Source: CAMPJU01 sp036675265 (GTDB taxonomy: Bacteria > Pseudomonadota > Gammaproteobacteria > Xanthomonadales > Xanthomonadaceae). From it: a DNA stretch of 64,000 nt. The DNA is taken from contig JAKFFJ010000028.1 in assembly GCA_036675265.1 (NCBI GenBank), positions 15,704 to 79,703 of the forward strand, in the 5' to 3' direction. The number at the start of each line of letters is the position of its first letter. Position 1 is the first letter of the stretch. The translations under genes were made by a program, and so were the position numbers. The notes beneath the pieces are model-generated. The model made no database searches, was not told the origin of the DNA, and saw only the letters and a program-made list of their open reading frames with translations. Below are positions 35,260 through 43,926 of the stretch, piece after piece.

Positions 35260-36003
35260 TCACTCCAGCCGCTCGCGCAGGCGGGCGCGGCGCTTGGCCC
35301 AGAGGTTGAGCACCTCCACCAGCGCCGAGAACCCCATGGCGCCGTAGATGTAGCCCTTGGGAATGTGCAACTCGAAGCCGTCGGCCACCAGGTACACGCC
35401 GATGAGCAGGATGAACGCCAGCGCCAGCATCTTGATGGTCGGGTTCCGGTCGATGAACTGCCCCAGCGGCTTGGCGGCCAGCAGCATCACGGCCACGGCC
35501 ATCAGGATCGCGGCGACCATGACCGGCACGTATTCGGCCGCCATGCCCACCGCGGCGATGACCGAATCGAGCGAGAACACGATGTCGATGACCGCGATCT
35601 GGGCGATCACCGCCATGAACGACTGGGCCGGCTTGGTGTCGATGTCGGCGGCCTCGTCCTCGCCGACGACCAGGTCGCGGATCTCCATCGCGCCCTTCAC
35701 CACCAGGAACACGCCGCCGAGGATCAGCACCAGGTCGCGCACCGAGATGCCCTGCCCGAAGAGCTCGAACAGGCTGTGCGTCAGGCCGGCCAGCCAGGCC
35801 AGCGTGAGCAGGAGCGCGATGCGGGTGATGCAGGCGACGGCGATGCCGAACTTGCGCGCCTTTTCGCGCTGCTCGTGCGGCAGCTTGCTCACCGCGATCG
35901 AGATGAACACCAGGTTGTCGATGCCCAGCACGATCTCGATCGAACTCAGGGTTACCAGCAGGATCCACACCTGCGGGTCGGTCAGCATTTCCATCCAGCT
36001 CAT
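35260..36003 (-). CDS. TerC family inner-membrane protein
   Basis: This 247-residue protein has seven to eight hydrophobic helices and the two conserved acidic motifs: EIVLGIDNLVFISI near the N-terminus and IDIVFSLDSVIAAVGM in the middle. TerC/Alx-type proteins are now linked to manganese export and to metal loading of exoenzymes; the exact ion here is not decidable. It lacks a CBS or CorC domain, so it is the short form. The gene is co-directional with dgkA upstream and lgt downstream. Confidence 0.9.
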   Translation of the reverse strand: MSWMEMLTDPQVWILLVTLSSIEIVLGIDNLVFISIAVSKLPHEQREKARKFGIAVACITRIALLLTLAWLAGLTHSLFELFGQGISVRDLVLILGGVFLVVKGAMEIRDLVVGEDEAADIDTKPAQSFMAVIAQIAVIDIVFSLDSVIAAVGMAAEYVPVMVAAILMAVAVMLLAAKPLGQFIDRNPTIKMLALAFILLIGVYLVADGFELHIPKGYIYGAMGFSALVEVLNLWAKRRARLRERLE

Positions 36004-36061
36004 GCAGCGGTCTTCCTCGTGCGCGCCTTGATCATGCGTTTCATCGCCTTCGCCTTGCCGG

Positions 36062-36442
36062 TCACCACAATCGCGGCCCGACCAGCAGGCCCCACACCAG
36101 TGCCACGTTGAGCATCGCCACGAACACCGCCGCCGAGCCCATGTCCTTCGCCCGGCCGGACAGGACGTGGAATTCCGGCCCGTAGCGCTCGATCACCGCC
36201 TCGATCGCCGAATTGAGCAGCTCCAGGGCGAGCACCAGCAGGCAACTGCCGACCAGCAGGACCTGCTCCACGGGGGTCTGCCCGAGCGCGATCCCGAGCG
36301 GACCCAGGAGGGCGAACAGGTAGACCTCCAGCCGGAACGACGACTCGTGCAGCCAGGCGGCGCGCAAGCCATGCAGCGACCACAGCGCAGCCTTGAGTAC
36401 CCGTGCGGGTCGACGCGGCAGGTGGCCGGTTTCGTCGGCCAT
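36062..36442 (-). CDS. dgkA: Diacylglycerol kinase
   Basis: This 126-residue membrane protein has three helices and the family motifs FRLEVYLFALLG, LELLNSAIEAVIERYG (catalytic Glu and metal site) and KDMGSAAVFVAML. DgkA phosphorylates diacylglycerol from membrane-lipid turnover. The start at 36442 (MADETGHLPRR) gives the usual length; an ATG at 36460 would add six residues and neither has a strong ribosome site. It lies 58 bases upstream of terC on the same strand. Confidence 0.92.
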   Translation of the reverse strand: MADETGHLPRRPARVLKAALWSLHGLRAAWLHESSFRLEVYLFALLGPLGIALGQTPVEQVLLVGSCLLVLALELLNSAIEAVIERYGPEFHVLSGRAKDMGSAAVFVAMLNVALVWGLLVGPRLW

Positions 36443-36500
36443 CAGGGCCGATTGTCCCATGCGACGCGGGAGGGGGTGTGTACGCGACCGTCCACCGGGC

Positions 36501-37544
36501 TCATCGTTCGTCCGCGAAGATCGCGGTGCCGCGGCTGCCGTCCGGCGCCAGCCACGCGCGATACATGCCCGGCGTGTTGAACGGCATCGCGATGTTGCCT
36601 TCCGCGTCCAGCGCGATCGCGCCGCCGTCGCCCCCCATGTCCGGCACGACGCCGTTGACCACCGCCTCGGCGGCGGCCGCGAGGGTGTCGCCGCGGTACG
36701 CGACCCGTGCGCAGATGTCGTGCGCCACCGCCGCGCGGATGTAGAACTCGCCCCAGCCGGTGCCGGACACGCCGCAGCGCGCATCGGCCCAGGTCCCGGC
36801 ACCGATCACCGGCGAGTCGCCGATCCGGTTCCATTGCTTGTTGGTCATGCCGCCCGTGCTCGTGGCCGCGGCGATGTGGCCGTGGGCATCGAGCGCGACC
36901 GCGCCCACCGTGCCGAAATACGCCTGGGGCGGCAGGGTTGCGTCGCCGCCGGCCGCCGCGGCGCTCGCCCGCTGGCGCGCGGCGTCGAGCTGCCTGCGCC
37001 GCCGATCGGTGTCGAACCACGCGTTCGGCACCCGCTCGATGTCGGGGCGGGTGTCCGCGAACCGCTCGGCGCCCTCGCCGGCGAGCATCACGTGCGGGCT
37101 GTGGTCCATCACCGCCCGCGCCAGCAGCACCGGATGGCGCACCGTGGTCACGCCGGCGACGGCGCCCGCCCGTTGCGTGTGGCCCTCCATCATCGAGGCG
37201 TCCAGCTGGTGGCCGCCGTCCGCGTCGAACACCGCGCCCTTGCCCGCGTTGAACCGGGGCGAATCCTCCAGCACCAGGATCGCTGCCTGGACGGCATCCA
37301 GCGCACTGCCCCCGCGCCCCAGCACGGCCTGCCCGGCATCGAGCGCGCGCTCGAGGTCGGCCCTGACCCCCGCTTCCTCGTCCGGCGAAAGGGCGTGGCG
37401 CTCGATGACCCCGGCGCCTCCGTGGATGACGAGCGCGACAGGAGCATCCACGTGTCCGGTCGCCGGCGCCGGCGGCGCGGCGGGGGCTTCAGCGCGCGCG
37501 GCCATGGTGGCGCAGGCGAGCAGCAGCAGGATCAGTCGGCGCAT
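36501..37544 (-). CDS. Secreted isoaspartyl peptidase / L-asparaginase (Ntn-hydrolase)
   Basis: This 347-residue protein has a clear signal peptide (MRRLILLLLACATMAARA) and the Ntn-hydrolase asparaginase fold. The nucleophilic Thr that becomes N-terminal after autocleavage lies in QAYFGTVGAVALD; ATSTGGMTNKQWNRIGDSPVIGAGTWA and GTGWGEFYIR are conserved substrate-pocket segments. Family members remove isoaspartyl residues or hydrolyse asparagine. Location in the periplasm or outside is inferred from the signal. It lies 64 bases behind the histidine kinase. Confidence 0.88.
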   Translation of the reverse strand: MRRLILLLLACATMAARAEAPAAPPAPATGHVDAPVALVIHGGAGVIERHALSPDEEAGVRADLERALDAGQAVLGRGGSALDAVQAAILVLEDSPRFNAGKGAVFDADGGHQLDASMMEGHTQRAGAVAGVTTVRHPVLLARAVMDHSPHVMLAGEGAERFADTRPDIERVPNAWFDTDRRRRQLDAARQRASAAAAGGDATLPPQAYFGTVGAVALDAHGHIAAATSTGGMTNKQWNRIGDSPVIGAGTWADARCGVSGTGWGEFYIRAAVAHDICARVAYRGDTLAAAAEAVVNGVVPDMGGDGGAIALDAEGNIAMPFNTPGMYRAWLAPDGSRGTAIFADER

Positions 37545-37608
37545 GGGTCTCTCCCGGTCGCATCCGGACGAGGATAACCCGGAGGCGCGGTCCGCTCTAA
37601 CCCGCCGG

Positions 37609-38883
37609 CTAGCCGAACCTGATCGTCGCGATGGTGCCCCGGCCGGGCGTGCTCTCCAGGGTGACGGGCCAGCCGAACCGCTCGCCCAGCCGGCGCACGA
37701 TCGACAACCCCATGCCCTTGCCCTGCGGCGAGTCCAGGTTGGCGCGGTAGAACGGCTCGAACGCACGCTCGATGGCCTCGGGCGCCATGCCGATGCCGGT
37801 GTCGCGCACTTCCACGCGGTCGTTGCCGATGCGGACCTCGATCTTGCCGCGCTCGGTGAACGTGCAGGCGTTGTCCAGGAGGTTCCCGAGCATCAGCCCC
37901 AGCACGCGCGGCGGCGCATGCAGCTTGATCCGGCCCTCCTCGACGACGTCCAGCGACACGCCTTCGCGCGGGCAGTTCCCCGATTCGCGCGCGCGCTCGA
38001 CCTCCTCCCGGACGACGTCCCGCACGTCGAAGTCCTCGCTCTGGGGCGCGACATCCGCCTCGCGCGCCAGGATCAGGAAGGCATCGATGACCGCTTCCAT
38101 GTCCCGGCCGGCGCGCTGGATCCGCGACAGCGACCGTTGCGACCGCGTCGGCATGTCCGGGTCGCCCAGCAGCAGGTCGCTGGCCACCCGGATGACCGTC
38201 AGCGGCGTACGCAGTTCATGGCTGGCGTCGCGGGTGAAGTCGCGTTCCCGCGCGACGAACGCGCGCACGCGTTCGGCCATGGCATGCAGGGCCCCGGCCA
38301 GTTCCCGGGTTTCCTCGTCCGCGTCGGGCGGCAGGCGGTCGGGCGCCAGGCCGCGCACGTCGGGATTGCGCGGGTCCCAGTTGCGCACCTCGTTGGCGAG
38401 CCATCCCATCGGCGCGACCAGGCGACGCGCGACGCGATAGGTCAGCCAGCCGCTCAGCGCCAGGGCCAGGATCGCCAGCAGCACGGGCGCCGCGATCATC
38501 GCCAGCGTCAGGTCGGCCGCCCGGTCGCTGGGATAGGTGACGTAGAGCCTGCCTTCCGGCCGGTCATCGACGAGGACGACCAGGCCGTGGGATTCGAGCT
38601 CGTGGAGGCCCGGCCCGAGGCCGCGCAGCACCTCGGGCACCATGCTGGCCGATCCGCCGCGATCGACGGCATACGCGCGCATCGTCCGCGACTGCGGCGG
38701 CCGGTGCGCGGGGTCCATCTCGCGCTGTTCCCAGTAGTAGGCCGCTTCCTGCTGCAGGGCGTCCTCGACCACCAGGTCGCGCACCCAGGACGACGCCACG
38801 AACGCGCCGAGCGCCACGAGCGCGCCCGCCAGCGCGACCTGGAGGATCACCGCGATGCGGATCTTTCTGGGCAGTGCCGTCAC
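37609..38883 (-). CDS. Two-component sensor histidine kinase
   Basis: This 424-residue kinase has two membrane helices (~8-30 and ~125-148) enclosing a ~95-residue periplasmic domain, a HAMP-like segment, then HisKA with the phospho-accepting His in DASHELRTPL and a HATPase domain: N box GNLLDNACTF, G1 DTGIGM, F/G2 box GKGMGLSIV. The response regulator gene ends 32 bases upstream. The stimulus is unknown. It could be compared with ColS-type sensors of Xanthomonas, but I do not see enough to name it. Confidence 0.9.
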   Translation of the reverse strand: MTALPRKIRIAVILQVALAGALVALGAFVASSWVRDLVVEDALQQEAAYYWEQREMDPAHRPPQSRTMRAYAVDRGGSASMVPEVLRGLGPGLHELESHGLVVLVDDRPEGRLYVTYPSDRAADLTLAMIAAPVLLAILALALSGWLTYRVARRLVAPMGWLANEVRNWDPRNPDVRGLAPDRLPPDADEETRELAGALHAMAERVRAFVARERDFTRDASHELRTPLTVIRVASDLLLGDPDMPTRSQRSLSRIQRAGRDMEAVIDAFLILAREADVAPQSEDFDVRDVVREEVERARESGNCPREGVSLDVVEEGRIKLHAPPRVLGLMLGNLLDNACTFTERGKIEVRIGNDRVEVRDTGIGMAPEAIERAFEPFYRANLDSPQGKGMGLSIVRRLGERFGWPVTLESTPGRGTIATIRFG

Positions 38884-38915
38884 GGCAACGGGCCCGGTGT
38901 TCCCGGCGCCGGCGT

Positions 38916-39653
38916 TCAGGCCGGCGGCTGCTCGATGTCGGCGATCCGGTAGCCCGCGCTCTGCACCGTGTGCAGCAGCGGTTTCTCGAACGGCTTGTCG
39001 ATCGTCTTGCGCAGGTTGTACAGGTGGCTGCGCAGCGTGTCGGAATCGGGCAGGCCGTTGCCCCAGATCTCGCGCTCGATCTCCTGCCGGCTCACGACCC
39101 GCGGGGACTCGCGCATCAGGATCGTCAGCAGTTTCAGGCCGATCGGCGAGAGTTGCAGCTCGGTGCCGCCGCGCGTCGCCCGCAGGCTCGCCGGATCGAG
39201 CACGAGGTCGGCGACCTTCAGCACTTCGGCGCCGACCTGGCGACGCTCGCGCCGGATCAGGGCGCGCAGGCGCGCCTCGAGCTCCTGGATCGCGAACGGC
39301 TTGGTGAGGTAGTCGTCGGCGCCGGCGGACAGGCCGGTGAGCTTCTCGTCGAGCGTGTCGCGCGCGGTCAGCATCAGCACCGGCGTGGACTTGCGGGCTT
39401 CCTCGCGCAGGCGCTTGCAGACCTCGATGCCGTCCAGCCGCGGCAGCATCAGGTCCAGCACGATGACGTCGTAGCTGTTCTCTGCCGCCAGCCGATAGCC
39501 GTCCAGGCCGTCGGCGGCGAAGTCGACCTCGAAGCCGCGGCCCTCGAGGTACTCGCCGACCATCTCCGAGATGTTGCGGTTGTCCTCCACGATGAGGACC
39601 AGCCCGGAGGGCTCCGTGGCGCTGCGCATGTTGGCTCCCTGTTCCAGATTCAT
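38916..39653 (-). CDS. OmpR/PhoB-family response regulator
   Basis: This 245-residue regulator has a receiver domain (~18-130) with the phospho-acceptor Asp in DVIVLDLMLPRLDG, the Thr in MLTARD and the Lys in YLTKPF. A winged-helix DNA-binding domain follows (~145-240, RQEIEREIW, SHLYNLRKTIDKPF). It pairs with the kinase 32 bases downstream. The first ATG (39653) adds 8 residues before MRSATEPSG; either could be the start. The upstream region is unusually AT-rich. Confidence 0.92.
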   Translation of the reverse strand: MNLEQGANMRSATEPSGLVLIVEDNRNISEMVGEYLEGRGFEVDFAADGLDGYRLAAENSYDVIVLDLMLPRLDGIEVCKRLREEARKSTPVLMLTARDTLDEKLTGLSAGADDYLTKPFAIQELEARLRALIRRERRQVGAEVLKVADLVLDPASLRATRGGTELQLSPIGLKLLTILMRESPRVVSRQEIEREIWGNGLPDSDTLRSHLYNLRKTIDKPFEKPLLHTVQSAGYRIADIEQPPA

Positions 39654-39708
39654 GTCTATCCCCCTCGGGCTGTGAAGTTCAGGCGTCGAATTCAGGTGGC
39701 AAAGCTCG

Positions 39709-39729
39709 AAAACAAAGCTTCAGCTTTGT
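39709..39729 (-). terminator. Inverted repeat between DUF962 gene and response regulator gene
   Basis: A perfect 7-bp stem (ACAAAGC with GCTTTGT) surrounds a 4-base loop. Read on the minus strand it is followed by TTT then C, a weak U-tail, so it could end the mazG-DUF962 transcript. It lies in an AT-rich patch 56 bases upstream of the response regulator start, so an operator role is equally possible. Confidence 0.4.
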
Positions 39730-39815
39730 GAAAGAGGCTGCCGGGAGCCGGGTGCAGGGGCCGTGAAGGCCGCGCCCCCGGGGAGGTCGCGGTCAGCGAT
39801 CGTTCATTCCGCCGG

Positions 39816-40118
39816 TCAGAGGCGGACGCGACCGCGCAGGACGTCGGCGAACATCATCCAGTCGCCCAGGAACGAATAGAACGGGTGCCGGAACGTCGCG
39901 GGACGGTTGTGCTCGAAGAAGAAATGGCCGATCCAGGCCAGGCCATACCCGCAGGCGAGCGCGGCCAGCAACCACCACGCGTTGCGATCGGCAATGGCAA
40001 GCAGCAGCAACAGCAGCACGCCCAGGCTGCCGGCGAAATGCAGCCGGCGCGACGTGCGGTTGGCGTGCTCGGAGAGGTAGAACGGATAGAACTCCCGGAA
40101 ACTGGCGAAGCGTTGCAT
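39816..40118 (-). CDS. DUF962 / Mpo1-like small membrane protein
   Basis: This 100-residue protein has motifs FREFYPFYLSEHANRTSRRLHFAG and GYGLAWIGHFFFEHNRPATF with the His pattern (HxN, H, H, EHNRPA) of the DUF962/Mpo1 family. Yeast Mpo1 is an iron-dependent dioxygenase acting on 2-hydroxy fatty acids; the bacterial role is unproven. Two or three membrane helices are present. ATG at 40118 has GGAGGG 4 nt upstream and beats 40133. The gene sits 30 bases downstream of mazG. Confidence 0.85.
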   Translation of the reverse strand: MQRFASFREFYPFYLSEHANRTSRRLHFAGSLGVLLLLLLAIADRNAWWLLAALACGYGLAWIGHFFFEHNRPATFRHPFYSFLGDWMMFADVLRGRVRL

Positions 40119-40148
40119 GGTCCCTCCCGGCATCGGCCCGCAGGACCG

Positions 40149-40979
40149 CTACTCCGCGGCCTTTGCGCGCTCCCAGTAGCGATCCTGCGCCTCCAGCGGC
40201 AGCGATGCCAGCGTGGCACCCTCGGCTTCCGCCAGGGCCTCCATGGCCCGGAAACGGCGCTCGAACTTGAGGTTCGCGCGGCGCAGTGCGCTGCCGACGT
40301 CGACCCTGGCGTGGCGTGCGAGGTTGGCGCAGACGAACAGCAGGTCGCCCAGCTCCTCCTCGAGCCGGTCGCGTGCGGCGGCGTCGCCCGGGTCCGCTGC
40401 CACCGCGTCGAACTCCGCCTGCACTTCTGCGATTTCCTCGTGCAGCTTCGCGATCACCGGCGCCGGGCCCGGCCAGTCGAAACCCACCTTCGCCGCACGG
40501 TGCTGCAGCTTCGTCGCGCGCTGCCATTCGGGCAGGCCGCGCGCGATGCCCGCCAGCGCGGACGCGTCCGGCTCGCCCGCCGCGGCCCGTTCCGCGCGCT
40601 TGTGCTCGTCCCACGCGCGTGCCTGCGCCGCGGCATCGGCGACGGCGACCGTGGCGCCCGACGCATCGGGAAACACGTGCGGGTGGCGACGGATCATCTT
40701 GCCGGCGATCGCCGCGACCACGTCGGGGAACGCGAACGCACCTGCCTCCTCCGCCATCCGTGCATGGAACACGACCTGGAGCAACAGGTCGCCGAGTTCG
40801 TCCTTCAGGGCGTCCAGGTCGCCCCGGTCGATCGCATCGGCGACCTCGTAAGCCTCCTCGATCGTGTAGGGCGCGATCGTCGAGAAGGTCTGCGCCACGT
40901 CCCACGGGCATCCGCGATCGGCATCGCGCAACCGCGCCATGATGGCCAGCAAGCCGTCGATACCCGCCTGCTCGCTCAT
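40149..40979 (-). CDS. mazG: Nucleoside triphosphate pyrophosphohydrolase MazG
   Basis: This 276-residue enzyme hydrolyses NTPs to NMPs, cleaning damaged nucleotides. It has two MazG domains. The first has the acidic metal-binding pattern EEAYEVADAI and DELGDLLLQVVFHA; the second has EEIAEVQAEFD and EELGDLLFVCANLARH. The CPWD start signature is present (DRGCPWDVAQTF). The frame remains open upstream through an intergenic inverted repeat, but ATG at 40979 (MSEQAGIDGLL) is the natural start. Confidence 0.95.
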   Translation of the reverse strand: MSEQAGIDGLLAIMARLRDADRGCPWDVAQTFSTIAPYTIEEAYEVADAIDRGDLDALKDELGDLLLQVVFHARMAEEAGAFAFPDVVAAIAGKMIRRHPHVFPDASGATVAVADAAAQARAWDEHKRAERAAAGEPDASALAGIARGLPEWQRATKLQHRAAKVGFDWPGPAPVIAKLHEEIAEVQAEFDAVAADPGDAAARDRLEEELGDLLFVCANLARHARVDVGSALRRANLKFERRFRAMEALAEAEGATLASLPLEAQDRYWERAKAAE

Positions 40980-41003
40980 GCCGATCCACCAACGGAAAAA
41001 GCA

Positions 41004-41084
41004 GCCACAGATTTCACAGATGAACACAGATAAAGCTCTTCCAATCGTTTTGCTCTATCTGTGTTCATCTGTGTAATCCGTGGC
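41004..41084. repeat. Dispersed inverted repeat, copy B (between cysQ and mazG)
   Basis: Arms at 41004-41032 and 41056-41084 pair over 29 bases with two mismatches, around a 23-base loop. The outer 14 and core 18 bases match copy A at 30776-30873, differing at a few places. This copy is intergenic, 25 bases upstream of the mazG start and 17 bases past the cysQ stop, and reads through no gene. The loop sequence differs from copy A. Confidence 0.9.
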
Positions 41085-41100
41085 AAAAAAGTTCTTGCTG

Positions 41101-41922
41101 TCAGCCGGCAAACCAGGTGCGCCAGGGCAGCGAGGGGTCGCCGAGGGCGATGAAGTCGCCATTGAGGATCGTGTCGCGCCGGTTGTAGCGGAACGGCCGC
41201 CCGGACGGGTCGATGACCTGGCCGCCGGCGCCTTCCAGCACCGCCTGCGCCGCCGCCGTGTCCCACTCGCTGGTGGGCCCGAAGCGCGGGTAGACGTCCA
41301 GGCCACCCTCGGCGACCAGGCAGAATTTCAGCGACGAGCCGAGGCCGATGACCTGGATGTCGCCCATCGCGGCGAGGAACGCCTCGGTGCGGGCGTCGCG
41401 GTGCGAACGGCTGGCCGAGACCCGCAACGGCGCCGTCGCCGGGACGCGGACGCGCAGTTCGCGTTCGCCGTCGTCCGCGCGCCTGCATGCACCGATGGCA
41501 GCGCCGCCGTGCCACACGACACCGGTCACCGGTGCCAGCACCACGCCGAACGTCGCCACGCCATCCTCGACGAGCGCGATGTTGACCGTGAATTCGCCGT
41601 TGCGCTTGATGAACTCGCGCGTGCCGTCCAGCGGGTCGACCACCCACAGCCGCGGCCACCCGAGGCGCCGTGCCGCCGTGACGTCGTGCGCGGATTCCTC
41701 CGACAGGACCGGCACGTCCGGCGTGACCTTCGCGAGCCCGTCGACGATCGCATGGTGCGCGGCGAGGTCCGCGGCGGTCAGCGGCGAGCGGTCGTCCTTG
41801 TGCGCGACCGCGAAGTCGCCGTGGTACACCGCCAGGATCGCAGCAGCCGCGGTGCGCGCGATGGCGATGACGTCCTCGCGCATTGCCGCGGTGAGGATCG
41901 TCGTGCTTGCGGGATCGGTCAC
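41101..41922 (-). CDS. cysQ: 3'(2'),5'-bisphosphate nucleotidase
   Basis: This 273-residue enzyme removes phosphate from PAP, the by-product of sulfate assimilation. Metal-binding motifs VLSEES and LWVVDPLDGTREF and the C-terminal EWDTAAAQAVLEGAGG are those of the inositol-monophosphatase superfamily; the total set fits CysQ. The start is taken as the GTG at 41922, overlapping the nudE stop by 4 bases; an ATG at 41937 is possible. Confidence 0.92.
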   Translation of the reverse strand: MTDPASTTILTAAMREDVIAIARTAAAAILAVYHGDFAVAHKDDRSPLTAADLAAHHAIVDGLAKVTPDVPVLSEESAHDVTAARRLGWPRLWVVDPLDGTREFIKRNGEFTVNIALVEDGVATFGVVLAPVTGVVWHGGAAIGACRRADDGERELRVRVPATAPLRVSASRSHRDARTEAFLAAMGDIQVIGLGSSLKFCLVAEGGLDVYPRFGPTSEWDTAAAQAVLEGAGGQVIDPSGRPFRYNRRDTILNGDFIALGDPSLPWRTWFAG

Positions 41923-42464
41923 TGGCTGCGCATCCATTCGCGTGCGATGAAGAGCGCGGCGATGCTGCGGCCCTCCGAGAAATCCTCGCGGAGGATGAGT
42001 TCGTGCAGCCGGTCCATGCGCCACGGCACGACTTCGGGCGGCTCGGGTTCGTCGCCCGGCAGCCGCTGCTCGTACAGGTCGCGCGCCAGGACCAGCGCGG
42101 TTTCGTGGCTCATGTAGGTCGGGGCAAGCGTGAGCTTGCGCAACTCGACGAGCGACCGGGCGCCGTAACCCGCCTCCTCCTTCAACTCCCGGTCCGCGGC
42201 CTGCAACGCGCCCTCGCCCGCGTCGATCCGGCCCTTGACCAGGCCCAGCTCGTAGCGGTGCACGCCGGCGGCGTACTCGCGCACGAGCAGCACGGTGTCG
42301 TCGTCCAGCATCGGCACCACCGCCACCGCGCCGCGACCGCGGCCATGCAGGCGCTCGAACCTGCGCCGCTCGCCGTTGGCGAACTCCAGGTCCATCCGTT
42401 CCATCCGGTAGGGCCCGGCGTCGTGCTCGGTGATGCCGTGGATGATCGGCAGGCGCCGGCTCAC
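41919..42464 (-). CDS. nudE: ADP compounds hydrolase NudE-like Nudix protein
   Basis: This 181-residue protein has the Nudix box GRIDAGEGALQAADRELKEEAGY in full agreement with the consensus. VPMLDDDTVLLVREYAAGVHRYELGLVKG before it is typical of NudE, which cleaves Ap3A, ADP-ribose and NADH. The start is the GTG at 42464 (VSRRLPIIHGI); a longer frame upstream is antisense to bioA. It is coupled by 4 bases to cysQ and is divergent from bioA. Confidence 0.85.
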   Translation of the reverse strand: MSRRLPIIHGITEHDAGPYRMERMDLEFANGERRRFERLHGRGRGAVAVVPMLDDDTVLLVREYAAGVHRYELGLVKGRIDAGEGALQAADRELKEEAGYGARSLVELRKLTLAPTYMSHETALVLARDLYEQRLPGDEPEPPEVVPWRMDRLHELILREDFSEGRSIAALFIAREWMRSQ

Positions 42465-42513
42465 GCCCCGCCCCTCATGCCGGGGCCCGGGCGCGGCGCG
42501 CGATAATGCAGGG

Positions 42514-43926
42514 ATGGATGACCTGGGCCACGATCCGAAAATGATAGCGGAGGCAGGGGCCGACCGCTGGCGCGACCGCGACCTGGCCGTGGTCTGGCAT
42601 CCGTGCACGCAGATGCGCGAGCATCCGGCGATCCTGCCGCTGGTACCGATCGAGCGAGGCGACGGCGCCTGGCTGGTGGGACGCGACGGCCGGCACTACC
42701 TGGACGCCGTGTCGAGCTGGTGGACGAACCTGCACGGCCACGCCGAGCCGCGCATCGCCGCCGCCATTGCGCGCCAGGCGGGGGCGCTGGAGCAGGTGAT
42801 CCTTGCCGGCTTCTCGCATGCCCCGGCGGTCGAACTCGCCGAGCGGTTGATCGCGCTGGCGCCGCGCCAGCCAGGCCGCGCGCCGCCTGCGAAGGTGTTC
42901 TATGCCGACAACGGCTCGGCCGGCGTCGAGGTCGCGCTGAAGATGGCGTTCCACTGGTTCCGCAACCGTGGCGACACCGGGCGCACGAAGTTCGTCGCGC
43001 TGGAGAACGGGTACCACGGCGAGACCCTCGGCGCGCTGGCGGTCGGCGACATCCCGCTCTACCGGCGCATCTACGCGCCGCTGCTGGCGGAGGCACTGTT
43101 CGCGCCGTCGCCCGACGCCTATGCCGCCCTCCCCGGCGAGTCCGCCGAGGACTGCGCGCTGCGCGCCGCCGACGGGCTGGCCGCGTTGCTGGAACGACAC
43201 GCCGGCGAGGTCTGCGCCATGATCCTGGAGCCACTGGTGCAGTGTGCCGGTGGCATGCGCATGCACCATCCGGCCTACCTGCGGCGTGCGCGGGCGTTGT
43301 GCGATGCACACGGCGTGCTGCTGGTCGCGGACGAGATCGCGGTCGGCTTCGGGCGCACCGGCACGCTGTTCGCCTGCGAGCAGGCCGGCATCGCCCCCGA
43401 CATCCTCTGTACGTCGAAGGGCCTGACCGGCGGGTTCCTGCCGCTGGCCGCGGTGCTGGCCACCCAGGAGATCTACGATGGCTTCCTGGACGATTCGCGC
43501 GAGCGCGCCTTCCTGCACTCGCACAGCTATACCGGCAATCCCCTGGCCTGTGCCGCCGCACTGGCGTCGCTGGCGATCTTCGAATCCGACGACGTGCTGG
43601 CGGGCAACCGCGGCCGCGCCGCGCGCATGGCGGCGCTCGCCGCGCCGTTCGCGGGGCATCCGCACGTCGCCGACGTGCGCCAATGCGGGATGATCGTCGC
43701 GTTCGAACTCGCGCGCGACGGCGACCGCGCCCGCCCGTTCGATCCCGCGCAGCGCGTCGGCCTGCGCGCCTATCGCACGGCGCTCGACCTCGGCGTGGTG
43801 CTGCGCCCGCTGGGCGACATCCTGTACTGGATGCCGCCGTATTGCGTCGACGACGCGCAGCTCGAGCTGCTTGCACGCACGACGCTGGCGGCGATCGATG
43901 CCGCGACGGGGGATGCATGCGCCTGA
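42514..43926 (+). CDS. bioA: Adenosylmethionine-8-amino-7-oxononanoate aminotransferase
   Basis: This 470-residue class III aminotransferase converts KAPA to DAPA in biotin synthesis, with SAM as amino donor. Signature segments: HPCTQMREHP and SSWWTNLHGHAEPRI near the start, YHGETLGALAVGD, DEIAVGFGRTGTLFACEQAGI and the PLP Lys in LCTSKGLTGGFLPLAAV. The tryptophan pair in SSWW is a mark of BioA, distinguishing it from other class III enzymes. ATG at 42514 gives MDDLGHD; the last 10 bases overlap rsmE. Confidence 0.96.
   Translation: MDDLGHDPKMIAEAGADRWRDRDLAVVWHPCTQMREHPAILPLVPIERGDGAWLVGRDGRHYLDAVSSWWTNLHGHAEPRIAAAIARQAGALEQVILAGFSHAPAVELAERLIALAPRQPGRAPPAKVFYADNGSAGVEVALKMAFHWFRNRGDTGRTKFVALENGYHGETLGALAVGDIPLYRRIYAPLLAEALFAPSPDAYAALPGESAEDCALRAADGLAALLERHAGEVCAMILEPLVQCAGGMRMHHPAYLRRARALCDAHGVLLVADEIAVGFGRTGTLFACEQAGIAPDILCTSKGLTGGFLPLAAVLATQEIYDGFLDDSRERAFLHSHSYTGNPLACAAALASLAIFESDDVLAGNRGRAARMAALAAPFAGHPHVADVRQCGMIVAFELARDGDRARPFDPAQRVGLRAYRTALDLGVVLRPLGDILYWMPPYCVDDAQLELLARTTLAAIDAATGDACA

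Noticed and set aside
40149..41027. A longer MazG starting in the intergenic repeat (MFICEICG...)
   Set aside because: The extra 16 residues are a translation of the dispersed repeat; MSEQAGIDGLL is the conserved start.
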